A stretch of DNA of 64,000 nucleotides. Origin: JAJDUF01 sp965214295 (lineage in GTDB: Bacteria; Chloroflexota; UBA11872; UBA12225; JAJDUF01). The stretch spans positions 3,100,001-3,164,000 of the forward strand of contig OZ243944.1 in assembly GCA_965214295.1 (NCBI GenBank). Reading direction: 5' to 3'. The notes below the pieces were generated by a model. That model was given only the letters and a program-made list of their open reading frames with translations, had not been told where the DNA came from and made no database searches. The translations under genes were made by a program, and so were the position numbers. How positions within the stretch are numbered: the stretch's first letter is position 1; the number at the start of each line of letters is the position of its first letter. Of the stretch, positions 54,869-63,780 are shown one piece after another.

Positions 54869-55666
54869 GTGTTCAAGTCATTGATTCGTCGTATCGTTGA
54901 AGCGGTCCAAGGGGCTATCGAAAACGAGCAAGAGCGAACCGATCTGTCTATCCGCATTCCTGTGGGACATCTTGTGGCCTGCCGGCGTGTGCATGGGCAG
55001 CGAAAGCGGCATACCCCTAAGCGCCGGCGTCAACGTAGAGATAAAGCAGAAAATGCTGAGTTAAGGAATCAAATTGCTGAGATGAGGTCTGAAAAGGAAG
55101 AAATGATTGAACAATACAATAAAGAGATAAAGGAAATCAGGGAAGACTTGGAAGCCACTAAAGCCGCTCGCAAGGCTGCTGAAAACGCGACCAGGAACGC
55201 GATGTCCGACATTCAGGGCCTCCGGGAAGAGAAGTCCAGCCTAGAGAAAGAACTGGCTGACGTGTCCAAGGAGCTGGAAAGAAAAACAAGGTTTCCGCAT
55301 CTCAAATTCGGACCGGACGCGGTCGATGACTATGAAAATTTGCCTAGTGATGACTTGCAGATGGTCGAGAAAAGGCTGGATCTGCTCGATAAATCTGCCA
55401 TGGCATGGCGCGTTAAGGGTGGCGACAATTCTTCTTCATGGAAGTGTGATGCGAGAGATGAGAGCAAAACAGTGAAGAGTAATCCAAAGCTCCGTGAACA
55501 GCGTCGATTCAGGTCTTGTCGCGGCGGCGAGGAATACTTCTTTTGGCATATTAGCTGTGGCGTCCTGGATGGGAACGCAGGACGCATTCACTTCCGCTTC
55601 GACGAAAGCACACATGAGGTCGAAATCGGCTATATTGGCGGACATTTGGAGCTACCCACAGCGTAG
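54869..55666 (+). CDS. Coiled-coil protein with RelE-like C-terminus; partner of preceding gene
   Basis: A 265-residue protein starting with GTG 54869 after AAGGGGGG. Residues 1-30 are helical, then a basic patch (CRRVHGQRKRHTPKRRRQRR). Residues about 58-140 are a coiled coil including EEKSSLEKELA, the same unit as in the gene at 53075. The C-terminal 120 residues (LKFGPDAVDDYENLPSDDLQMVEKRLDLL to RIHFRFDESTHEVEIGYIGGHL) have the layout of a RelE/ParE-type toxin: two helices then a sheet with basic residues and a final strand with Ile-Gly-x-Ile-Gly. This likeness is inferred. The gene is AT-rich compared with its surroundings. Confidence 0.72.
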   Translation: MFKSLIRRIVEAVQGAIENEQERTDLSIRIPVGHLVACRRVHGQRKRHTPKRRRQRRDKAENAELRNQIAEMRSEKEEMIEQYNKEIKEIREDLEATKAARKAAENATRNAMSDIQGLREEKSSLEKELADVSKELERKTRFPHLKFGPDAVDDYENLPSDDLQMVEKRLDLLDKSAMAWRVKGGDNSSSWKCDARDESKTVKSNPKLREQRRFRSCRGGEEYFFWHISCGVLDGNAGRIHFRFDESTHEVEIGYIGGHLELPTA

Positions 55667-55927
55667 AGGCCATTCGCTGCCTGCCCGGAGCCAAGTCCGG
55701 GCCATGCCTCCCTATGGTCCCACCGCTACGCAGAGGGACGTGGATTGCGGCCTGCGCCGCAATGACGGAGGGGGGCTATTTTCAGAGCAATGACGGTTTT
55801 GCAAAGAGCTCCAGGGGGAGGGCGCCTGGATGGCGGCTTGTGCCACCGGGCTACCCCGGTGCAGGCGCAATGGTGGGGTGGGCGCAACATGTTGCGCTCC
55901 TACGGCTTAACCCGTACCCCCCCTCGT
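55667..55927. repeat. Repeat-filled gap
   Basis: REP variant GGATTGCGGCCTGCGCCGCA (from 55741), a damaged copy near 55826, and the palindrome GGGCGCAACATGTTGCGCTC (55880-55899). No gene is seen. Confidence 0.55.
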
Positions 55928-57496
55928 CTACCCCGGCGCCTCCGACTCGCGGCGGAGGAGGTGCTTTTGGATTTTGCCGACGGAGGTGCGGGGGAACTCG
56001 CTCCGAAACTCTACGAATTCGGGGACGCGGAACTTGGAGAGCCGCTCGGCGCAAAACGCGATGATGTCGTCTGCGGTGGCGGTCCAGCCTTCCTGCAGGA
56101 TGATGCAGGCCTTGATCGCCTCGTCGCGCATGGGGTCCGGCACGCCGATCACCGCCACGTCCGCGACCGCCGGGTGCTGGCTGATGACGGCTTCTACTTC
56201 GCCAGCGGCGATGTTCTCGCCGGCGCGTTTAATCATGTCCTTGGCGCGGTCCACGAACCGGAAATAGCCCTCCTCGTTCACGGCGACGACATCGCCGGTC
56301 CAGAGCCAGCCGTCGCGGATCGTCTCGGCCGTCGTCTCGGGGTTCTTGAAGTAGCCTTTGGTGATCGTCACGCCAGGGATGCCCTTCACGAGCAGCTGGC
56401 CCGGCGTGTCCACGGGCACGTCGCGCCCTTGCTCATCCACGACGCGGCACTCGTAGCCCAAGGTCACGCGGCCGATGCTCATGTTGTCCCTGGTGTCGTC
56501 GAGCGGATTGGTGAGGGGCTGGCCCATCGTCTCCGTCATGCCGTAGATCTGCAGCAGCGGTGCTTCATAGCGCGCCTCCCATTCGGCCAGCTGGGCCTCG
56601 GTGATGTTCTGGGCGAAAAACACCATCCGAAAGCGGTTGTCCCGGTCGGTCGGGGCTGGTGGCTGGGCCAAGATCATCCGCATGGGGGCGGCAAAGAGAC
56701 TGGTGATGGTGCAGCCGTAGCGGGCGGCCTGCACGATGAACCGGGAGGCGCTGAAGCGGGGCATGAGCACCACGCTGCCGCCCACGTTGAGCGAGGTCAT
56801 AAACGAGTAGTATTGGGCGTTGGCGTGGAAGAGCGGTAACGTGATGAAATGGCGGTCCTCGGGACCGAGACGGGTGAGCTTGGAGACCACCTCGCTCAGG
56901 TAGATGTAGTTGGCGTGCGTGACCAATACGCCCTTCGGGAGGCTGGTGGTGCCGGACGTGTACAGAATCGCCGCCTCGTCCAGGGGTTCCACCGGGATCG
57001 GAGCCAGCCGGTCGGAGCGGCCGGCCACAAACTGATCGAAGGGCAGCACGCCGGGCGCGGCCGCGGTCGAGCCGGTGAGGATAATTTGCCCGATGGTCGG
57101 ACACCGCTCGCGGAGCGCGACGACGGTGGGCAGGAAGTCGGGCTGGGTCACGGATACTTTGCTCTCCGAGTGCTGGACCGGATAGGTCAGCTCATCGAGC
57201 GGCGAAAGCGGGTTGGTCGGCACCATCACGGCGCCGATCTTGGCAATGGCGAACCAGAAGAAGAGAAACTCCGGACAGTTGGTGAGGTGCAGGTTGACCC
57301 GGTCGCCTTTGGTCACGCCAAGGTCGAGCAGTCCGTTGGCGGTCCGGTTGACGATCCGGTCGAATTGCCGGTACGTATAGCTGTGACTCTGCTCCTGGGG
57401 GTCCTCGAAGATGAGGAACGTCTTGTCCGGCCGGGTTCGGGCCTGCTGCTCGAGGACCTTCCGCAGTGTACGCTGCCCAACGATGGTCATGGACAT
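55928..57496 (-). CDS. Long/medium-chain acyl-CoA ligase (AMP-forming, CaiC-like)
   Basis: A 522-residue adenylate-forming ligase. ILYTSGTTSLPKGVLVTHAN (P-loop), LPLFHANAQYYSFM, IYGMTETMGQP, GWLWTGDVVAVNEEGYFRFVDRAKDMIKRAGENIAAGEVE and the catalytic lysine in FPRTSVGKIQKH are all present. It makes an acyl-CoA; the CaiC-like pattern suggests a carnitine-type or branched substrate, but this is uncertain. ATG 57496 has AAGGAG at good spacing. It is divergent from the acyl-CoA dehydrogenase, a likely functional partner. Confidence 0.9.
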   Translation of the reverse strand: MSMTIVGQRTLRKVLEQQARTRPDKTFLIFEDPQEQSHSYTYRQFDRIVNRTANGLLDLGVTKGDRVNLHLTNCPEFLFFWFAIAKIGAVMVPTNPLSPLDELTYPVQHSESKVSVTQPDFLPTVVALRERCPTIGQIILTGSTAAAPGVLPFDQFVAGRSDRLAPIPVEPLDEAAILYTSGTTSLPKGVLVTHANYIYLSEVVSKLTRLGPEDRHFITLPLFHANAQYYSFMTSLNVGGSVVLMPRFSASRFIVQAARYGCTITSLFAAPMRMILAQPPAPTDRDNRFRMVFFAQNITEAQLAEWEARYEAPLLQIYGMTETMGQPLTNPLDDTRDNMSIGRVTLGYECRVVDEQGRDVPVDTPGQLLVKGIPGVTITKGYFKNPETTAETIRDGWLWTGDVVAVNEEGYFRFVDRAKDMIKRAGENIAAGEVEAVISQHPAVADVAVIGVPDPMRDEAIKACIILQEGWTATADDIIAFCAERLSKFRVPEFVEFRSEFPRTSVGKIQKHLLRRESEAPG

Positions 57497-58029
57497 GGCG
57501 TGCTCCTTCAATTGGTGGAGATATCCGGCTCCACACTCATACCATCAGGAGAACGGGGGTGCAAAGACGTGAACGATCCTCACCCCCCGGCCCCCTCTCC
57601 ACGTGTGGAGAGGGGGTGTCGGTCGGAGGCAGATGGGGATGTGCCCACTCTCCCGCTGGAGACCTTTGCATAACCCCTAGATGGAGTGCGAGCGGGACGA
57701 TGTTCCTCTCCTCGCTAACCTGGGAGGACCGGTTTTTGGATTCCCGCTTTCGCGGGAATGACGAGTTATGCAAAGGTCTCCGCTGGGAGAGGGCCGGGGT
57801 ACGGGCGGCCGGCCGGCCCCCCTATGCCCTCCCCGCTGCCCGGGGGGACGGAGACGAGGACAACGACGGCGGCAGCAGGGGGACGGGCGCAGCATGCTGC
57901 GCCCCTACGACGCTGGATTCCGGCCCCGTATCGGGGTACGAGGCATGCTTGCGCCGGAATGACGGGGGGTGCAGCACCACTCGCTGGAGACGGTACCGGT
58001 CGTGCGTGGCGCGCAGTAAGGAGGGGGGA
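57497..58029. repeat. Repeat-dense divergent intergenic region
   Basis: CCCCCTCTCCACGTGTGGAG hairpin (about 57588-57614), GGATTCCCGCTTTCGCGGGA (from 57738), GGGCGCAGCATGCTGCGCCC (57885-57904) and a compound REP (57911-57965) with the inner CCCCGTATCGGGG. The reading frame of the dehydrogenase stays open through it, but no start there is supported. Confidence 0.6.
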
Positions 58030-59985
58030 ATGCCCGGATTTGACCTGATTGCGAGCATCCGAGAGATCGAGGCGGCGCGTGATGACATTGTGCATCCTAG
58101 CTTTGTCGGAACTCTGTTCGATGGGCAACCCAATTTCGGGCTGGTCTTCCCGTTTCCCAGACAGGCGGAGACGGACAAGCGCCTCGGCGATGCCGTCTGC
58201 GCCAACATCGCGCAGTTTCTGCACACCCACGTGGAGCCCGACGCTATCGAACGCACTGGGAGCATTCCCCGCGCTGTGCTCGACGGTCTGGCGGAGCTAG
58301 GCTGCTTCGGTCTCAAGATTCCAAAGGAGTATGGCGGGCAAGGACTGTCGCTGACGAATTACAACCGTGTTTTGCAGTTGGTGGCCAGCGTCAGCCCGGC
58401 CTTGGGCCTCATCCTCTCGGCCCACCAATCGGTCGGCGTCGCTCAGGCGCTCATCCTGTTCGGCTCCGAGGAGCAGCGTCGGCGGTATCTGCCGCTGCTC
58501 GCCCGGGGGAAGGTCTCGGCCTTTGCCCTCACCGAGCCGGCGGCCGGCTCCGACCCGGCCACCATGGGGACGACCGCGGTGCTCGAAGCGCCCCTGGACA
58601 GCGCCGCCGGTGAGCAAGATGCCGGCCCGCACTACCGTATCAACGGCGAAAAGCTCTGGTGCTCGAACGGCACTATAGCCGATTTCATGACCCTGATGGC
58701 AAAAGTAGACGGGCGGATTACCGCCTTCATCGTACCCATGAAGACAGCCGGCGTTGAGGTGGTGCAGCGCTGCGAGTTCATGGGGTTTCGGGGCCTGGAG
58801 AACGCCTATCTGCGGCTGACCGACGTTCGCATACCCGCAGAGAACATTATCGGCCAGATCGGCGAGGGCCTCAAGATCGCGCTCACGACGCTCAACACCG
58901 GTCGGATCAGTGTCGCCGCCATGTGTCTCGGCATGGCCAAGCAGGTCTACGAGCCAACGTTAAGGTGGGCGGCCACGCGGCGGCAGCTGGGGGATCAGAT
59001 CGGCCGGCATGAACTCAATACGCACAAGCTGGCGCACATCGCGACGCACCTCTTCGCCGCCGAAGCGGTCGTGAGCTTCGTTGGAGCCTATGCCGAGCGC
59101 CACGATGTTGACTTCCGGGTGGAAAGTGCCGTTGCCAAGCTGGTTAGCTCACTGTATCTCCAGCAGATCCTGGACCATGCAATGGCGCTCCGGGGCGGCC
59201 GGGGCTACGAAAAAGCGGCCTCACTGCGCCAACGCGCCGGGGAAACCCCCTTCCCGATGGAGCGCCTGCTGCGCGATGGGCGGCTGTACGTGATCGTCGA
59301 GGGCGCGAGCGAGATTATGAAGCTCTTTATCTCGCGCGAGGTCATGGCGCCGCACATCAAGCTGGCCTTGCGATGGCTACTCAACACGCAGGACGGCTTT
59401 CCGGTCATTCTCGGTAACTTGGGAAAACACTATCTACCCTGGTACCTGCGGCAAGCGATGCCGCAGAAGACATCCGTCAATCGGCTGGCTGCGCCGCAGC
59501 TGGCCGCACACCTCCGCTACGTCGAGACCACCAGCAAGCGGTTGGCGCGGGTGCTTTTCCAGCAACTAATACGGACGTTGCCGGAGTACGTCCGGCGGCG
59601 CAGTCGCTTTGCCGCAGACGGCGATACCGCCTCGTTCCAGCAAGCCACGCTGGATCTCATCAACGACTTCGCGCGGCGCCAAGCCGGTATCGTGCGCTTC
59701 ACCGAGATTGGCATTGATCTCTGTATGATGGCAACTGTCTGCTCATATGCCGAGAGCTTTGGGGAGCGTGAGAGGCCCGAAGCGCGTGAGCTGGCCCAGC
59801 TGTTCTGTCTCGATGCCCGCACCCGTATCGAGCAGCGGTTTCGGGCCATCCGCGACAATCACGACGCAGTGGCGACGCAGGTGGGGCTGAAGTCACTCCA
59901 GGGCGCCGACGGTTCCGTGGCGGGGAAACGGCGTGGCGGCTACGGGTTTCTTGTCGAGGGTATCGCCGAGCAGACCTACGACTAG
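58030..59985 (+). CDS. Acyl-CoA dehydrogenase with long C-terminal extension
   Basis: A 651-residue flavoprotein. ALTEPAAGSDPATMGTTA is the FAD/substrate signature, with LKIPKEYGGQGLSLTNYNRV, FMGFRGLENAYLRLTDVRIP and LRGGRGYEKAASLRQRA. VIVEGASEIMKLFISREVM carries the region of the catalytic glutamate. An added helical domain of about 220 residues follows, as in very-long-chain enzymes. TAAGGAGGGGGG precedes ATG 58030. It begins fatty acyl-CoA oxidation, in line with the divergent ligase. Confidence 0.9.
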   Translation: MPGFDLIASIREIEAARDDIVHPSFVGTLFDGQPNFGLVFPFPRQAETDKRLGDAVCANIAQFLHTHVEPDAIERTGSIPRAVLDGLAELGCFGLKIPKEYGGQGLSLTNYNRVLQLVASVSPALGLILSAHQSVGVAQALILFGSEEQRRRYLPLLARGKVSAFALTEPAAGSDPATMGTTAVLEAPLDSAAGEQDAGPHYRINGEKLWCSNGTIADFMTLMAKVDGRITAFIVPMKTAGVEVVQRCEFMGFRGLENAYLRLTDVRIPAENIIGQIGEGLKIALTTLNTGRISVAAMCLGMAKQVYEPTLRWAATRRQLGDQIGRHELNTHKLAHIATHLFAAEAVVSFVGAYAERHDVDFRVESAVAKLVSSLYLQQILDHAMALRGGRGYEKAASLRQRAGETPFPMERLLRDGRLYVIVEGASEIMKLFISREVMAPHIKLALRWLLNTQDGFPVILGNLGKHYLPWYLRQAMPQKTSVNRLAAPQLAAHLRYVETTSKRLARVLFQQLIRTLPEYVRRRSRFAADGDTASFQQATLDLINDFARRQAGIVRFTEIGIDLCMMATVCSYAESFGERERPEARELAQLFCLDARTRIEQRFRAIRDNHDAVATQVGLKSLQGADGSVAGKRRGGYGFLVEGIAEQTYD

Positions 59986-60040
59986 CAGCCAGGGGAGAGG
60001 GGGCGGCTGCTCACGGCCACCGGCACTTTGCAGACACGCG

Positions 60041-60847
60041 CTAAGATTGGCTGAGTTTGTCAAGCTGTGCCCGGAGCCGGGCCAACTCTGCCTCGGCCGC
60101 TTGCCGTGCCCCGGACTCGGCGTCCATGCGCGACTCGGCGGCCTCGGCGCGCGACTCGGCGGCCTCGGCGCGCGACTCGGCGGCCTCGGCACGCGACTCG
60201 GCGGCCTGTCGCGCTCCGGTCTCGACCATTGCCCGGACCTCCGCGGCGCGCCGCGCCGCCGTCTCTTCCTGCGGGAGGGGCAGCCAGCGCTGGCGCTCCG
60301 GGTCGAACAGCCGCAAGTGTGCCCCGCGTGCGTGCAGCGCCAGCCCCAACGCCTCGCTCCAGAGTGAGCCAGCTGCAGCAGGCTGAATCGGCACGTAACG
60401 GGACTGAATCAGTCGGTGGCCCTGGAGCGGCGGCCGCAGATACTCGTCGAGCGGATCGAAGAGGAAATACTCGGTCACGCCCAACCGTTCGTACAGAGCG
60501 TGCTTGGTGCGGAGGTCTTCACGACGAGTGCTGGGCGACGTCAGCTCGAAGACGACATCCGGGGGCAGGCCTTCTTCCCACAGCTTGTAGATGCGCCGTT
60601 GGTGGCCGAGAATGCCCCGGACAACAAAAACATCAGGGGCGACCGACCGCCGCGGATCACCTTCTCGATAGTAGAGGAACAGATTGCCGCTGATATAGAC
60701 GTGCGGATCATCGCGGAAGTGCTCGCGCAGCATGGCGATCAGGTCCACCATCAGGTCGCGGTGGATGTCGGTCTCAGCCATAGGTTGTCCATCCGACTCG
60801 GGATAGAAAACCTCCGTTACTGCTGGCGAGGGCACCGGCGTCACCAT
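60041..60847 (-). CDS. Uma2-family putative nuclease with coiled-coil tail
   Basis: A 268-residue protein from ATG 60847, which follows AGGAGAG. The Uma2 core has SGNLFLYYREGDPRRSVAPDVFVVRG, with the PD aspartate, and LPPDVVFELTSPSTRREDLRTKHALYERLGVTEYFLFDP, the E-x-T strand of a restriction-like nuclease fold. The tail repeats AESRAEA four times (21-bp DNA repeats at about 60128-60200), forming a coil. Biological role unknown. Confidence 0.88.
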   Translation of the reverse strand: MVTPVPSPAVTEVFYPESDGQPMAETDIHRDLMVDLIAMLREHFRDDPHVYISGNLFLYYREGDPRRSVAPDVFVVRGILGHQRRIYKLWEEGLPPDVVFELTSPSTRREDLRTKHALYERLGVTEYFLFDPLDEYLRPPLQGHRLIQSRYVPIQPAAAGSLWSEALGLALHARGAHLRLFDPERQRWLPLPQEETAARRAAEVRAMVETGARQAAESRAEAAESRAEAAESRAEAAESRMDAESGARQAAEAELARLRAQLDKLSQS

Positions 60848-60949
60848 GATTGCTCTCCTGCATCGTCGCACCCGTCGTACCGGCCCCTGCACTGTAGCAT
60901 GTTGACAGTGGGAGGTAACCCGGCGGCCCGCACCTCGGGCTCCGCCGTT

Positions 60950-61750
60950 TCACGCGCTCTTGCAGGTCAGCCCGCCATCCACCACCAACTGCGTGCCCGT
61001 AATGTATTTCGCTTCGTCCGAGGCGAGAAAGAGCGCGGCATAGGCTACATCCCAGGCATCGCCCATCTTGCCGGTGGGGCATTGACCGTGGCGGATGGCC
61101 AGCATCTCCGCCACGTCCCCGTCCGCGTAGGCGTCGGCGAGTGATTGGGCCACCATGGGGGTATTCATCAGGCCCGGTAGGATGGAATTGGCGCGAATGC
61201 CCTGCTTGGCGTACTGCAATGCGATACTCTGTGTCAGCTGCGTAATCGCTGCCTTGGTCGCGCTGTACGACACATACGGCACGCCTAACCAGCGGATCGC
61301 CGTAATGGAGGAGATATTCACAATAGCGCCACTACCCTGCCGTACCATCTGCGGCAGTACGTACTTGCAGGTCAAGAAGATACTCTTGAGGTTCACGGCG
61401 TTGACTCGATCCCAGCTTGCCTCGCTGGCCTCGACACAGCCACCGACCTCGACGATACCGACGTTGTTGTGGAGCACGTCAATGTGCCCATAAGTAGCCA
61501 GGCAGCGCTCGACCAGGGCCGCAACGTCAGCCGATTGCGAGACGTCGGCCTGATGCGTCGTACAGCTGCCCCCCTCGGCGTCAATGATCTGCTTCGTCTC
61601 TTCCGCCGCTGCCAGGTTCAGGTCAACGGCAAAGACCTTGGCCCCTTCCCGCGCGAACAATACGGCCGTGGCCTTGCCATTTCCCCAGCCCGGCCCAATC
61701 GCCCCGGCGCCGGTCACGATCGCGACCTTGTCCTGAAGTCGTTTTCCCAC
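60950..61750 (-). CDS. Short-chain dehydrogenase/reductase
   Basis: A 266-residue classical SDR. The cofactor motif VAIVTGAGAIGPGWGNGKA has a stretched glycine loop, and VDLNL suits NAD. NNVG, the catalytic serine in NISSITAIRW, and SYSATKAAI (Tyr and Lys) follow, ending with TGTQLVVDGG. Substrate unknown. The start is GTG 61750 with GGAAGGAG upstream. Confidence 0.9.
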   Translation of the reverse strand: MGKRLQDKVAIVTGAGAIGPGWGNGKATAVLFAREGAKVFAVDLNLAAAEETKQIIDAEGGSCTTHQADVSQSADVAALVERCLATYGHIDVLHNNVGIVEVGGCVEASEASWDRVNAVNLKSIFLTCKYVLPQMVRQGSGAIVNISSITAIRWLGVPYVSYSATKAAITQLTQSIALQYAKQGIRANSILPGLMNTPMVAQSLADAYADGDVAEMLAIRHGQCPTGKMGDAWDVAYAALFLASDEAKYITGTQLVVDGGLTCKSA

Positions 61751-61782
61751 GCCGCGCTCCTTCCCTGAATGGTGGTCTGGCC

Positions 61783-61912
61783 CCCTCCCTAACCCTCCCC
61801 CGGAGCAAGCTCCAGGGGAGGGAACCTGGCCCTGGCCCCGGCGGAGCGGGGGCTAGGGCTGGGGAAGGGAGCGGTGCCCCCACTACCCGATTAAGTTGGC
61901 AACTCTCATACA
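61783..61912. repeat. 130-bp repeat, inverted copy of 33611-33735
   Basis: CCTCCCTAACCCTCCCCCGG through CCGATTAAGTTGGCAACT matches the reverse complement of the left part of the composite at 33611. Only one terminal repeat is present here. Confidence 0.6.
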
Positions 61913-62046
61913 GGGAAGTGCGTCAGCGTGGTGGCCTGTAGCCTCTTCTTTATCAGAGTGGGAGGAGCCACCGCTCCACACGAACACCGACCCTTGTCAG
62001 GGAGAGCGCCTAGGGTAGGGCGGCACGCCTTCCTACTTGCACCTCC

Positions 62047-62400
62047 CTACTCGTGTCCAGCAGCGGCGAACGGTTCGAGGTCGGTCGCGCACCAAGCGTA
62101 GGCCGCCGACCGCCCCAGCCACTCGGCGGTCGGGATGTCAGCAGCGTCCGGGGCTACACTCGCGGCGCGGGCGGCTTCCGTTTGCGCCGCCTGCGAGCGT
62201 GCGCGCAGCGAACCGACTAGCGCCGCGAGCGCCGTAGTGGAGGTCTGCCCACGAGCCAATGCTTGCGATAGCTCGTCCGCTATGTCGCGGATAGCCGCGT
62301 GCTTGGCAGCATCCCCGGCGCGAGTCGAGGCTTGTGCGCCGTGCGTCGGCTCGGCGCCAATCCATTGCCAGCGCGCCACCAATGCCGCGAGTGATCGCAT
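62047..62400 (-). CDS. Hypothetical helical protein
   Basis: A 117-residue protein with AAGGAGGG five bases before ATG 62400. It is mostly Ala-rich helix (AAIRDIADELSQALARGQ, TTALAALVGSLRARSQAAQTEAARAA) with a small C-terminal segment (AEWLGRSAAYAWCATDLEPF). No family is recognised. It is divergent from the MetE-like gene. Confidence 0.6.
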   Translation of the reverse strand: MRSLAALVARWQWIGAEPTHGAQASTRAGDAAKHAAIRDIADELSQALARGQTSTTALAALVGSLRARSQAAQTEAARAASVAPDAADIPTAEWLGRSAAYAWCATDLEPFAAAGHE

Positions 62401-62688
62401 CGTACCCTCCTTCTGCCGTGTATCGAAGCTCCAGTGACCAGTGGCCCTGACACATGGAGGAGGAGTGCCCTCTGTGGCAGCCAGGACCGCTACCCGCTCG
62501 GCTCTCGTCATACACAACGGAGCGCGAGCCGCCGGCAGTATGACCATACCGCGCCTCCACTACCCGCGCCAACCGGTCATTCGCCTTGCGCCTCGCAAAA
62601 CGATACCCTAGTGCATGATCTGGCCACCAGCGACGAACAACCCCTACGCGCACTCTTTCCTAGCTCGGAGATCGAAGGGAGTAAGACG

Positions 62689-63780
62689 ATGGTCACTCTG
62701 CCCACCGATTACCGCTTCCCAACGATGGTCGTAGGCAGCCTGCCGCGGCCAGTGTGGATACGGGAGCTTATCGAGGAGCGGAAGGAGGGGCGGATCAGCG
62801 AAGCGGCTGCGGATGCCCTGCTCGACGCCGCAATCCCAGCGGCTATTCGGATGCAGGAGCGGGCCGGCCTCGACTTCATCTCGGACGGCGAGTGGCGGCG
62901 CGAGAGCTACGTCAAGGTGTTCACCGAGGCCGTGGATGGCTTCACAACCGATCTCATCCTGGCTAGCTCCGCCTCGGTTTCAGCGCTGACCTACCCGGCA
63001 GTCACCGCAGAATTGCGGTGGCGGCGGCCGATCACGACCGCAGCCGCCACCTTTCTGAAGGATCACGCGCACGCACGGCTCAACGTGTCGCTGCCCTCGC
63101 CGTATACCGTCGCGCGGCGCATGTGGAGTCCGGAGCATTCCACGGCAGCGTATCCGTCCTGGGAAGACTTTATGGAGGCGTGCGTACCGATTATCCGCCA
63201 GGAGATTCAGGCGTTGGTCGCGCTGGGTGTCCAGGCCGTCCAACTCGATGATCCCTGGCTGGCCCTGCTCGTAGACCCGCGCTATCGCGAACGGGAGGGG
63301 ATTACCGATGTCAACCACGAGATTGCGATGTCGGTGGCGGGCGTAAACGGGGCGACGGATGGGATCGAGGGCGTCTTCCTCAGCGTGCATCTCTGCCACG
63401 CGCACTACAACCGGCGACACGGTACGCGCGGCCCCTACGACTTGATTATCGGTGCGCTCGGCGAGATGAACGTGGATCGCTTTGCGATGGAGTTCGCCAC
63501 GCCCGATGCGGAAGGAATCGAGGTGCTGAAGGACTTCCCGGAGCACAAGATTCTGGGGCTGGGGGTCATTGACCACACCGATACACATATCGAAACGCCT
63601 GAAGAGGTCGTCGCTCGGGTCGAGGCCGCCATGAGCTACGTGCCCAAGGAGCGGATCACCCTGAACACCGACTGCGGTTTTGCTCCGTCGAGCAGCAACC
63701 CGATGGATTTCGACGAGGCCTATCTCAAGCTCAAGGCCATGTGTCAGGGCGCACAGCTGCTCCGCGACAAGCACGACTGA
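62689..63780 (+). CDS. Cobalamin-independent methionine synthase-like protein (MetE C-terminal domain only)
   Basis: A 363-residue TIM barrel equal to the catalytic C-terminal half of MetE. TMVVGSLPRP opens the fold; GLDFISDGEWRR, VQAVQLDDPWLAL, SVHLCHAHYNRR and ITLNTDCGFAPSS carry the zinc and substrate residues (His, Cys, Glu region, Cys). Such short MetE relatives may use other methyl donors. AGGGAG precedes ATG 62689; an earlier in-frame start lacks a ribosome site. Confidence 0.85.
   Translation: MVTLPTDYRFPTMVVGSLPRPVWIRELIEERKEGRISEAAADALLDAAIPAAIRMQERAGLDFISDGEWRRESYVKVFTEAVDGFTTDLILASSASVSALTYPAVTAELRWRRPITTAAATFLKDHAHARLNVSLPSPYTVARRMWSPEHSTAAYPSWEDFMEACVPIIRQEIQALVALGVQAVQLDDPWLALLVDPRYREREGITDVNHEIAMSVAGVNGATDGIEGVFLSVHLCHAHYNRRHGTRGPYDLIIGALGEMNVDRFAMEFATPDAEGIEVLKDFPEHKILGLGVIDHTDTHIETPEEVVARVEAAMSYVPKERITLNTDCGFAPSSSNPMDFDEAYLKLKAMCQGAQLLRDKHD

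Noticed and set aside
57466..58029. N-terminal extension of the acyl-CoA dehydrogenase
   Set aside because: The extension is made of intergenic repeats; a strong ribosome site and the family start are at 58030.
60128..60200. Short direct repeats as CRISPR or regulatory sites
   Set aside because: They are in-frame 21-bp repeats coding AESRAEA in the Uma2 protein tail.
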